NCBI GenBank assembly: GCA_030435675.1
Contig: CM059624.1
Coordinates: forward strand, 8,704,769-8,768,768
Reading direction: 5' to 3'
Source: Steinernema hermaphroditum
Taxonomy: Eukaryota; Nematoda; Chromadorea; Rhabditida; Steinernematidae
DNA length: 64,000 bases
How positions within the stretch are numbered: position 1 is the first letter of the stretch; every line of letters starts with the position of its first letter. The translations under genes were made by a program, and so were the position numbers. Positions 54,942 to 64,000 of this stretch are shown here, one piece after another. The notes under the pieces were generated by a model. That model was not told the DNA's origin. It searched no databases and saw only the letters and a program-made list of their open reading frames with translations.

Positions 54942-55975
54942 TTAGATGGGCTGTCCGGAGGGGGTGCCGTCATGCACTAGTTTGTGAGAAGGGTTTTGAC
55001 CGATTATTAGAGACACAGCATTGAATGCGCACGTTTCGAGATAACTGCGACGTGCGCAAGGCCTTCGACTGTCTTCAGCCGAAGACCGAAACTGGAAGGG
55101 CTCGTGGCGCGTGAGAACAACGTGAGGGGGCTCGACGGCGACACTGGTCCCCGATTGAAAACAAAAGTAGGTTCCGTCACCGCCAACTATCTGCGCGGCA
55201 TCGTCAAGAGGCAGTGAAGAAACGCGCGGAAAGGGCTTCGAATACTTGCCTCCTTTGGACGTTGACGCCGGAGGCGAAGACTTCTCCGATTCCTGCAGCT
55301 TCTTCATCCGCACAACCTGAAGAATCCAGTTACTTGAGGCTCCACAAGCGCGAGATACGTACCGTTAGTTCGGCCAACTGTTTCTGGAGCTTCTCGACCT
55401 CAACTCGTAGTTCGTCGTACTTCTCCTCATAGCCGGCCTTGAGTTCTTCCAGATGTTCCTTAGTGACCGACTCCTCGGCAGTGTACTTGGTGTACGCGTA
55501 GTAAATAGCGAAGACGCCGACAGAATAAGTGAAAATGACGATTTGCTGCACGAAGTCCGATGCCTACAACAGCCAGAAAACGCGTTCCCGGACAAGGAGA
55601 GCAGCCTACCTGCTCCAGAGCAGCTGCTTCGGAAACAGGAGCGATGGCTGCAGGCCTTCCCAGCCCTAGGTTCTTCATCCGCAGGCGAATCGTCATGTGC
55701 GCCAGTGCTGAAAACGCTCAGAGGTGAGATTAACTCCAGGAAGAACCCCACCTTGGCCAACCGGAATGAGCACCCGATTCCGAAACACGGGGTGATCTCG
55801 TCCATACCTAGAAAGAGGATAAAGTAAACAAAAAACCGACGTTCAGCAACCTTATTACGGCATCGGCGATTGGCTTGGACACCTGCCTAGCGGCAATCAT
55901 GACGACCTAAAGTGCATTTTTGAGAAGAAGCAATGAAGAATTGTTTTCGCCTACCTGTACCATCGGCAAACCCAT
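54942..55975 (-). CDS. OPA3: OPA3-like mitochondrial protein
   Basis: Exons 55975-55955, 55906-55851, 55807-55752, 55707-55610, 55563-55363, 55316-54942 give 268 residues. The first exon codes only seven residues (MGLPMVQ). VVMIAARQVSKPIADAVIR matches the OPA3 start, HMTIRLRMKNLGLG matches the conserved MRTKMRIMGF region, a membrane segment follows (FTYSVGVFAIYYAY) and then a coiled coil (EELKAGYEEKYDELRVEVEKLQKQLAEL). OPA3 acts in the mitochondrial membrane and shapes the network. The last 110 residues have no counterpart in OPA3, so the terminal exon end is less certain. A GCTTTCAG acceptor lies about 47 bp upstream of the ATG. Confidence 0.88.
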
Positions 55976-57219
55976 GATTCTGCCGTTTTCCGAGCTTCGT
56001 TTTGTGGTCTATTGGAATCTGAAAGCAAAAAAGTACGAAATACAAAGCAGCGACTGAAAAGTCGCGCAACTTCGGAAGAAAACTCAGAAATCGATGCGGA
56101 GGAGGGAGAAGAAGGAGAGGGCGACGAAACAGAGAAAGGGAACAGTCCGAACCTGGGAAGAGTACTGCTCCATTTCGCAAGACCGACTGATGCAACGGCC
56201 AAGAAGTGGGGAGTCAGAAGGGACACGAGAGGAAGACGAGTTCTGTAGCTGGGCTACGGTAGCTTGTCATCGCCGCAATGTGAAATTAAAGTTCATCGTT
56301 CACTTTTTGGGGTGACTACCTGAAACTTTCTCTCGAACCAAGGTTGCCGTCCCAAAGGTCAACTCGTACTGTAGATGTGCAAGTTCTCTGAGTTCCTGCG
56401 GACGGTGAAACATAGAACTTCTTTACTTATTCTCAGAAAAAGTCCTTCAAAGCGCTGTCCATTACAGTAGCCTTTCATCACCACCGATAAAGATCTCCGC
56501 TTCCACTACCCACCGTACACTCCCCTCCCTCGGTCTGATGTCGTCCCAAAGGTCAACTCATGTCAGTGCACCGGCGAGCCTTCTTGGCTTCGTATTTACA
56601 ACAAACAGAGAGACGTTTCAGCGGTGACATATCGCTACTACCACAGCCCTCAACGCCGTCGTTCGTCGATCCGCCGATCCATTCAAAACAGAGCCCACCC
56701 CGTTCCGCAGAGGTCATCCCGAGGCGCTGAGGGCCGCCGGCGGCTGTTCCCAGCCTCGTCGCCGATCGATCAGCCGATCAGGCGGCGTCTTCTGCAATTG
56801 GAGCCTTCGAGAGTCTTCGAAGGCTCGCGACTTCTGGAACTTGCCGTCGACGCCTTTTTGTTTGCTTCGAAGCACACGAACAGGTGGCGGCCTTTCTTTC
56901 GGATTCCGCTATCCTGACGACGTGCGCGTCCCTTGCGGCGATCTGCGATCGCGTTTTGTTTCGTCTCGCCTCCCGAACGCGCCACCTGGCTGCTCTCACA
57001 GTGTCTCCAGATCCCCTCGTGGGCTTCCGGAGCATCGCGCGCGACTCGACTCGCACCTGGGCGAGGACTGGTTCCCGGCGACTGTCAGTTGTTTGCCGAA
57101 GGGGGCGACGGCGCGGATTTCCTATAGCCTCTCCGACCCTCGCGGCAGACGATCCGGGCCGCCGTCGGGTCGGCCGCATCGATTGATCTGAGCTGTTTCA
57201 GAAGAAGAAGAAGTCGACG
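55976..57219. promoter_or_regulatory. Divergent upstream region of OPA3 and the tropomodulin-like gene
   Basis: 1.24 kb between opposite start codons. A plus-strand acidic frame (56012-56248) is chance or UTR; no family. A 20-bp phrase, CGTCCCAAAGGTCAACTC, occurs twice (about 56349 and 56540). The right part is GC-rich, and a TGTTTCAG acceptor lies 18 bp before the tropomodulin ATG. Confidence 0.45.
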
Positions 57220-58564
57220 ATGAGCGACGAGGAGGAGGTGATGACCGACGCCGACTTCGAGAGGGCCCTCGACACCCTCAGGCTTCAGGAACAGGACGAC
57301 AGCGAGGTCGGAGAGCTGCTGAGTAAGTGCCCTTCGGTTTCTGGAGGCGACTATCGCCGCTTCAGAGTTGATGAACGAGAGCCAAATCATCAGCTGGGAG
57401 GAAGCCGAGCAGATCCTCGGCGAGACGGGTACCGGGCCCGTGAAGTCGAGTCTTCCGGAGCAGACGCGGCCCACAGAGCCAGACAACGACACCGACGTCG
57501 ACGACAGCATCCGCCGCCTCCAGGAGAACGACCCCAACCTCAAGGCGATCAACCTGAACAACATGAAGGTGCTCAGTGGCCTTGACGCCTCCGTTACCGT
57601 GGTTTCAGAGGACTCCGATCCCCCAAATCCAGCGGCTCATCGCCGCCATCCGCGACAATACGCACCTTGAGAAGCTGAGCCTCGCCAACATGGGCCTCTA
57701 CGATGGAAACGTCGAGGTACTCTGTGGATTGTGGCCCCTCTGCAGTGCGTATTTAGCCTCTGATCGAGGTCGTGGAGAATAACGAAACGCTGCGATCGAT
57801 CAACGTGGAGACTAACTACTTGAGCGCGCAGTTCTTCTCGCGTCTCTTCCAGGCGGCACTGAAAAATCAGACCCTCGAGGAGGTGAAGGCGGTCAACCAG
57901 GTACGGTACCTCGTGGACACAGCTACAGTTAGCGTTTAGGGAGTTTCCTTCGCTACGAACCTGGAGAAGGAGATCATTGACGCAATCCACGAGAACAAAG
58001 GCCTCACAAAGGTGAGCATCAACATCCGCCTTCCCGAGGGGAGACACAAGATAGAGAACGCCACGCTGCGGAACGGAGAGATCAGTGAGTGGACGCCTTC
58101 TTCTGTCCCTGACACGAGTCTTCAGAGAGAATTCTGCGGCGCCAACAGGCGGAGAAGGAGCGCCTCGAGGCGCAGGAGAAGGCGCTGAAGGCGGCGAAGG
58201 CCGCCGAGGAGGAGGCGAAGCGCGTGGCGAAGGAGAAGCAGGAGGCTGAGGAGTGGAAGGCGCAGGAGGAGAAGCTGAAGCGTTCGAAGGCCGCCGCCGC
58301 CGCCCGGGTACCCCCATCTCTTCCCGCCTTTTCTAGTTTTTCTGTATTCAGCAAGCTGAGCAGGCCGCCAAGAAGGCCTCCACCACTCCTGCGAAGACGC
58401 CTGCCACCGGGACAAAAACGGCCGGGGCTAAGGCGGCCGGGGCCGCCGCGAAGCCCAAGACCGCCGCCGGCGCCGCAAAGCCGAAGACGGCCACGGGGGC
58501 GGCTGCGAAGAAGGAGAAGAAGGAAGAGGAGCCGCTAGCCGTGTACCCCCGGAAGAAGGTCTGA
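57220..58564 (+). CDS. TMOD: Tropomodulin-like protein with shortened N-terminus
   Basis: Exons 57220-57322, 57366-57568, 57609-57716, 57757-57900, 57940-58084, 58126-58307, 58352-58564 give 365 residues. The leucine-rich-repeat capping half is clear (SIRRLQENDPNLKAINLNNM, IPQIQRLIAAIRDNTHLEKLSLANMGL, NETLRSINVETNYLS). The usual 80-100 residue tropomyosin- and actin-binding N-terminus is replaced by about 45 acidic residues. After the repeats come a charged helix (RRQQAEKERLEAQEKALKA) and an Ala/Lys/Thr-rich tail. It should cap or bind actin pointed ends. The altered ends are reminiscent of leiomodin-type variation. Missing upstream exons are possible but none was found. Confidence 0.85.
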
Positions 58565-58699
58565 GCGACCAAAATTCTATGTAAAAATGGAATCTAACAT
58601 ATTTTTACCACTCATTTGGAATAAACAAATCGTGCGGACCGAAGGCACTTCGGGAGATCACAGCGGAACCCGTGTCAGAAGGCGTGGAAGCGGCTTCTT

Positions 58700-58962
58700 C
58701 TATGCAGTGTAGGCGAGGAACGCCTTCTCCTCGTACTCCCTGAATGGCTACGGTAGGGGAGGTGCTGGGGAAGGCTTACTCTCTGGGATCGTCGAGGATT
58801 CCATTCACGAAGATGTACTTGTGTTCCCGGCACACCTGAAAGCGTCTTTAAAGCCTGCGTGCTCCAAAAGCCCTGTACCTTCTGGACGGTGAGGACGATC
58901 CAGACGAGGATCCAGAGGAGGACGAGGAAGACGACGACGTAGCCCATCTCGCACCAGTACAT
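58700..58962 (-). CDS. Single-pass membrane micropeptide, 59 residues
   Basis: Exons 58962-58879, 58835-58780, 58739-58700 join in phase. The product starts MYWCEMGY, has one strong membrane span (VVVFLVLLWILVWIVLTV), then a conserved-looking cytosolic or lumenal tail (CREHKYIFVNGILDDPREE ... AFLAYTA). A CTTTGCAG acceptor lies 1 bp before the ATG, both introns have good sites, and all three exons are needed for the frame, so it looks like a real gene. Family not recognised. Confidence 0.65.
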
Positions 58963-61900
58963 CCTGCAAAGAGCATACCTGAGGGGTCGCCTGCAACGGA
59001 GTCAAAGGAGGAACCGAAGCGGAAGGCGCACGTCTAATGGCGTTTTGCTTCGCTAATTCGCGAAACGAATATAATTTGACCAATTAGCGCGGCGGCTGGG
59101 CCCGAGGGTCTGTAGGTGAGTGCGGGGTCACTTCCGATGGACGTGATGGGGACATCTAGGGGCGGGAGTCATGGATTCACTAGTAGGGACGTATTTTTTG
59201 CAGCTTCTACGTATCCGACGCGGAGGTAAAAGTATGGTTAATGGGGATAGGAAGATGGAGCGGTTAGAGCATCTGATCTGCGGCTCGGCTTCCCTTCTAA
59301 ATCCCCTACTTAGGGCGTGCCACGGAAAGTGTAAATAATCCCACAGGTTGAAGAACAGCAGAAATGGCGCCGTGCGAACAACAAAACATGCTCTCCTGGA
59401 ATTCCTAAAGTTCACTCGTCACTCGATGCCGTTTTTTTTCTAACCACGGGATTAGGCGCGAAACAGGCGGCTGAGCCAACGAAGCTGGAACTTTAAGGAA
59501 GAGAAATATTTCCTGCGGAACTCGTTGGGATGTGTGCCTAAACCTTTTTGTTAAAATACAAGGAAATGGAACGAAAGTAGATGTGAGGGAAACTGAAACT
59601 CCTTTTCTTTTATACATAGTCCGAAGGAGTCAGAAATTGAGTCAAGACAAGGTCGATACTGCGAAGGCCGAGATTGAGAGCGAAGTCTTGTGAAGCTGGC
59701 TTAAGTGGAAACCACAATTTTAAAATTTGGAGTATCCACTTTTCCAATCGGAAGCTCTTCCCAAATTGCTTCTCCTTATAAGGGTCATGATCCCTGAAGA
59801 AGAAGGAGAGTTCTGAGCCGAAAGAAGAGGAGTGCGTCGTTTACGAGACCATATGCGAGCGTCACCGACGGTCCCGAAGTCGCTCCTCGAGGCCTAAACG
59901 ATCCCCTGGGACCGCCGGCAAAACACACAATTAACACGCAATTACGGGCGTCTTATCGCCGCCCCAATTGGAACAAACAAATGGACCTCTTCCATCACGC
60001 TTTAAAAGGTCTCGACGCGAAAAGGCGGGAATCTAATTGAAGATGATGCGCAGTGCGAATCCCATTAGGGAATCGTCGGGGGAGGTCCCCTGCTCCGCAT
60101 TAACTCCAATTCTGCTCCACTGACCGGCTCATCAAAAGGATACATAACACGCGCACTTGCCTAACGCGTCCTCGAGGCCAATTACGCTTAGTCGACAGGA
60201 ACCGCCTCGCACGTGCGCGCCTAACAGTCGTTAATGGAATGAATAAACGATGATTTACACGCAGATCGGATTGTGGGGACGTCTTCGCCTCCGAAGCCTG
60301 AGTCGCCGAGAAGGGTGGCCCCCGGGGAAGCGTCGATTGGGTCCGAGGATCGGCACTTAGTCCCCGCTAATTGGCGATGAGGAGAGGAGCTTCCGAAGGG
60401 CGCCGTCTCCAAGAACTCTTTGTTGGTAGTGGAGAGGACAATTCCATTATTAAGCACTCTGCTACTCGCGCACAACTAAAACTATTTTTCCGCCCTCGGG
60501 GGACTTCGCCGGAGAGGAGGTTTATCCTCGGAGAGGAAGAGATGATGCCAATTTGGGGTCGTCCTCGAGGCGCCGAAGACGGAGCCAGGCCGAACACCTT
60601 CGAGGCCCGACGGAAGGAGTCCGGAGGCGACATCGAGGGGACAAACATCCGTTCGCCTCGTTGAGTTGCCGAGATCACTTTCCCGGCCTGTGACCCCATT
60701 GCCATGCAAAGAGGCTTAGCGCGCACCTCTAATTGAGTCGTCGCGAAGAACATTAATTCGCAAAAAGTAAACGCGAAATCGGAGCAAATCGCCGTTTTTT
60801 TTATAAATAATAAAAGGAGTTCCGAGGACTTTATGCAAAAACGAATCGAGGCGATTTGCGTAAACACGGCGCTAACGTTTAGGGCCTCAGCGAATCCATA
60901 AATCCGACGCCGACATAAATCTTGTGTTGAAAATGGTTTCGCCGTGATTAATGCCAAGGACGCCGGCGCGTTTCGGCGGTGTCACCTCCAATTTGGGCCT
61001 CCCCGACCTAGGTGGCGCCCCGGGGACTACCGTAACCCTGAGGTGCTGTTTTTCTGCTAGTTCCCAAATATGCTGATCGAGGAAATCGAATGAATTTCGG
61101 ACGACTCTTCGGAATTTTCGCTTTTTCAGCGCCATTTGGGGCAAAAACACTCCAAGAAGACATTCCCTGCTGAGGACAGGGCTGCACCACGCAGTCGTTC
61201 AGGCAAGAGAGAATCTCGGACTCAGAAAATTGAAGAAGGCCAGCAGAGAAGGATCTCGGGATAAGGACTTGGATCTCCGAGAGCCGACCGTCGTCATTCA
61301 TAGAGGATCCGTAACATGGAATTTGGTTTTATCAGTTCTAAAAGATGTTTCGGCTCTCGAGATCACGATCCCAGAGATTCGAGAGATCCTTCTTTGGAAG
61401 CCTTCTTGCGTTTTTGAACTACTGTGCATTTTGAAGTCATTTTGAGATGAACAGAGGGACGCACTCCTCTATGAGTCAAGACCATTTCCAATGCTGAAAG
61501 CACGCGTACCTCTTAAGTGACATCACTCTTATTCAAGTTTCCGTTTCTCTAAAACATGACTTACATGCAATTGGGACAAAAATTCCATTTTAAGCACCCC
61601 GATCCCCTCACGCTTTCCCAAGAAGTCTCCGTCTCCCGCAGATGCCCAAGTCTTTCGGGGGTGGAGGGGCAAGACGGACTGATGGCTCCGCTGATAAGAC
61701 AAACAGTCTCGAGGACCGTTCCGATAGCCACAAACGGCGCCGACGAACCATTCGAATTGCTCATCGCCGGAGGTTCGGGACCCGATTCCGGGGTCGTTGT
61801 CCACCGACGCTCGACCTGTCGGTCTCCGCTCCATTTGCATAATCTCCAAAATGCACATTCGGATGCCGCTCTGTGAATTCTACGTGAGTTCTTTCTTCTT

Positions 61901-62475
61901 CTTCACCCAAACCCTCCCCGGCTCCCGGAACGAGAGGTCTGCCCTGGCGCCATATGATCCGAGTCTCAGCGCTTCGAAAAGTGATTTTCTTTTGAGAAGT
62001 GTCGTTCGGGCGACCGAGATTCTCTATTTACGGCCTATAAAAGCAAACTCTCCGAGGGTCTCAGAGCTGTAAACTGAATAAACCGAGTCACCAAAGGGAG
62101 TCGGTTTTTAAAGCCGCGGCCGAAAGTGTTGCGAAAATGATAAACGACGCTGCGACGGTCGGAGCCGAGCGACGACCAGAGGAGGGTTATCTGCCGCCGA
62201 CAAGAGAGCGGAGATCGCCTGGAACCCGCTTTGCACGAAATTTGACATTAGGAGGCTTTGGGGAAAGGCACTAGAAAGTTTATGTTCGATAAACTGAAAG
62301 AAAAGAACTTATAGCTTTGCTCGAAACACATTTGTCCTCTGGCGACTTTGCCTTGGAACTCTGCCGACGGTCCCCTGGCCCGGGGAATCTCGGGGACACC
62401 TTCAGATTCTTCCCTCCGAGAGAAGGGACTCCAGAAAGAGTGCAATCGCTGGTTGGGGATGCCCTTTGGTGGGTT
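58963..62475. other. Gene-poor right arm, no supported gene
   Basis: GC-rich with AT islands. AATTA/TAATT cores are frequent around 59.9-60.3 kb (e.g. CACAATTAACACGCAATTACG at 59926), and TGAGTCA occurs at 59638 and 61472. Several short open frames lack homology. The character is like the flank at 1-1.5 kb and the giant SOS intron, so distal regulatory DNA of a neighbouring gene is a fair guess. Confidence 0.4.
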
Positions 62476-62483
62476 TCCTCGCC

Positions 62484-62751
62484 GTTGTTGAGACATTTAA
62501 GTCCCGGCACTTGAGTCCCGGACCTTTGAGTCCCAGACATTTGAGTCCCGGACACAGAGCTCCGACGAAACGCTTGAGTTTGAGTTAGCATCTTGAGTAT
62601 TTACTCCCCAATTTGATGCATTATAATTCACGTTTGACGTTTCTGTCGTTTGCAAATATTACCGTTTCGTCGGAGCTCTGTGTCCGGGACTCAAATGTCT
62701 GGGACTAAAATATCCGGGACTCAAGTGCCGGGACTCAAATGTCTCAACACC
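62484..62751. mobile_element. Short foldback element with tandem-repeat ends (element C)
   Basis: 268 bp. Left arm to about 62573 and right arm from about 62665 are inverted copies built of 15-16 bp units around GAGTCCCGGACATTT; the arms meet the unique centre at CTCCGACGAAACG. Ends: GTTGTTGAGACATTTAAG and (reverse strand) GGTGTTGAGACATTTGAG, eight bases before GACA. The flanks share TCCTCGCC (8 bp; nine with one mismatch) at 62476-62483 and 62752-62759. No coding capacity. Confidence 0.85.
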
Positions 62752-62759
62752 TCCTCGCC

Positions 62760-64000
62760 AATGGGAAGTACGGTCTATCAAGCAGACGATCTTGTTGAGT
62801 CTTCTTTCGTCTTTCCGACCGCTTTGTAATGTTTTGTGTCATGTCCGACGAAAGGCGTCGAACTCACTCTTTAGATCGGACTTGTATCCGACTGTCAGTG
62901 TGCCAACCTGTTCTGAGTACTTCGATCCCCAGGAAAGCCGTCCATTGTTTTGACGGCTCAGACCGATTTGTGGTTGTGGGCCGTCAATCCCATGAAAAGG
63001 CGGAATATTTCAATTGTCCTATAGTATTGTGGTACGGTAGGCCGACAGATCAATCTCGATACTCGGAAGGTCGTGGATCTTGAGAGGCAGAAGAAAACCT
63101 GAGAAACAAAGTTGATTTTGATCCCCTAGAGTTCTTCTTTACCCGGTGGGGACCGAACGAAATTGCTAATTTTGGTCGATTAGGAAAATTTGTGAAAGGT
63201 CACCTAGAATCGATAAGAAGGGAGAGAATTGTTCCAGCTGATAAGTGAGTGAACAAAAAACGCGTGGCCGGCGAAGTCCGGGGCAAAGGCACTCCAAGGT
63301 CACTTCTTGTCCGCCTAGGAAATTGCGAAACTTTCCAATCAGCGAACGGCGATCGTTATTGTTCGGAGGCGATAAAGCAGTCGAAAAAACAGATGGAATC
63401 CAAAGCGCTTTAATCGAACGGGGTCAGTGGTGAAAACAGCGTTCCTCCCCGATCGCATTCCTCTTTTTGCTTCGCGTTAGTCACCGGAGCGCTCCGTGTC
63501 TCCGGGCGATCGGCGCCTCAGAAGCCGCCGCGACTGTGGACAGCTTGCAGCCTGTGTGGCCCCTGACCTCCGCTTTGATCGACCCCTGACCCTCTGATCG
63601 GCATGTGACAGACGACCACATGTTCCCGATTGTCTTCCAATGGCCTCTCGACGGCGCCTACGAGGCGGACCCCCGCCTGGCCTCTCCATCCCCGTTTGGC
63701 GCCAAATTAATTTACCCAAACGGCGACCGTTCCCCGCCTCCTTTTTACGCGCTCCTCTCCCCTCCGGCGCTATTTTAAGTGACTATTAGACCGGCAACGA
63801 GGAGCTTAGTCCACTCTATCCGCGACGCGACTTCCCCGGTGACTCAGACGCCCGACGACATCCCTTCCACTTACGACTTCCCGTCACCTCGAGACCTCTC
63901 AAAAAATCGCGTCGCCGTGTCCCCGCCAAGTATTTGTCCTCCGAATCAGCTTCTGTTTGTCTTAGTTCCGTTCCCCGCGTACGCCTAAGCTGCAGCTTAT
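62760..64000. other. Right edge, no supported gene
   Basis: No family-like open frame. A TGACTCA site lies at 63840 and a TTAATTTA core near 63705. The last 300 bases are C-rich on the plus strand, like 5' flanks elsewhere in the window. Confidence 0.4.

Noticed and set aside
56012..56248. Acidic plus-strand frame upstream of OPA3 as a gene
   Set aside because: It overlaps the OPA3 5' leader on the other strand, has low-complexity E/K composition and no homologous motif.
3031..63036. Enrichment of the heptamer TACCGTA/TACGGTA
   Set aside because: I counted about 16 in 64 kb where about 8 are expected; the excess is small and has no positional pattern.
1..64000. tRNA, rRNA or other structured RNA genes
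   Set aside because: I looked for cloverleaf-like A/B boxes and rRNA or snRNA signatures by eye and saw none I could defend; a covariance-model scan would be decisive.

Overview
This window is nuclear DNA of an animal, most likely a chromadorean nematode. The evidence is a V-ATPase subunit E that matches the Caenorhabditis form along its whole length, very short spliceosomal introns (mostly 36-50 bp), TTTCAG-type acceptors a few bases upstream of many start codons (as expected for spliced-leader trans-splicing), and same-strand genes 180-450 bp apart (operon-like). Genus and species cannot be told. Coding models were built by joining exons at GT-AG sites so that reading phase and family homology agree; each model sums to a whole number of codons.

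Layout. 1-1.56 kb: no supported gene. 1.56-2.64 kb (+): small GPI-anchored Ly6/quiver-like protein. 3.04-14.6 kb (-): a complete 20-exon SOS Ras exchange factor with one 4.67 kb intron holding a cluster of AP-1-type sites and a 1.5 kb intron holding a dead mariner element. 15.4-24.1 kb (-): NuSAP-like SAP protein, CCA-adding enzyme, spastin, SF3A2, and a MIF4G translation factor. 25.2-27.2 kb (-): an indoleamine 2,3-dioxygenase. 27.5-29.05 kb: a transposable element whose left end has grown into a 17-bp minisatellite. 29.2-34.0 kb (-): operon-like run CHMP3, PGS1, TMEM186, MED8. 34.5-36 kb (+): IST1, divergent from CHMP3. 36.2-37 kb (-): an MH2-only Smad. 38.0-38.8 kb (+): V-ATPase E. 39.07-44.2 kb: transposon block. 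44.6-54.7 kb (+): operon-like run TMED10, RNF207-like, Ig-domain membrane protein, ALG5, POLR1C. 54.9-56 kb (-): OPA3. 57.2-58.6 kb (+): tropomodulin-like. 58.7-59 kb (-): 59-residue membrane micropeptide. 59-64 kb: no supported gene, one foldback element.

The strongest unusual signal is a family of mobile elements. Three unrelated-looking repeats (27.5, 43.1 and 62.5 kb) share one design: terminal inverted repeats built from short tandem units, eight variable bases followed by GACA at all six ends, and 8-9 bp target duplications. The 43.1 kb copy carries a MULE (Mutator-like) transposase fragment, so the others are probably non-autonomous relatives, and the large minisatellite is an overgrown transposon end. 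Next to it, three TA-targeting elements sit end to end sharing single TA dinucleotides, one of them encoding an apparently intact transposase with an unusually long D-E spacing.

Functional themes: ESCRT-III and its partners (CHMP3 and IST1 divergent, spastin 13 kb away), mitochondrial maintenance (PGS1, TMEM186, OPA3, CCA enzyme), secretory pathway (TMED10, ALG5), and signalling (SOS, Smad).
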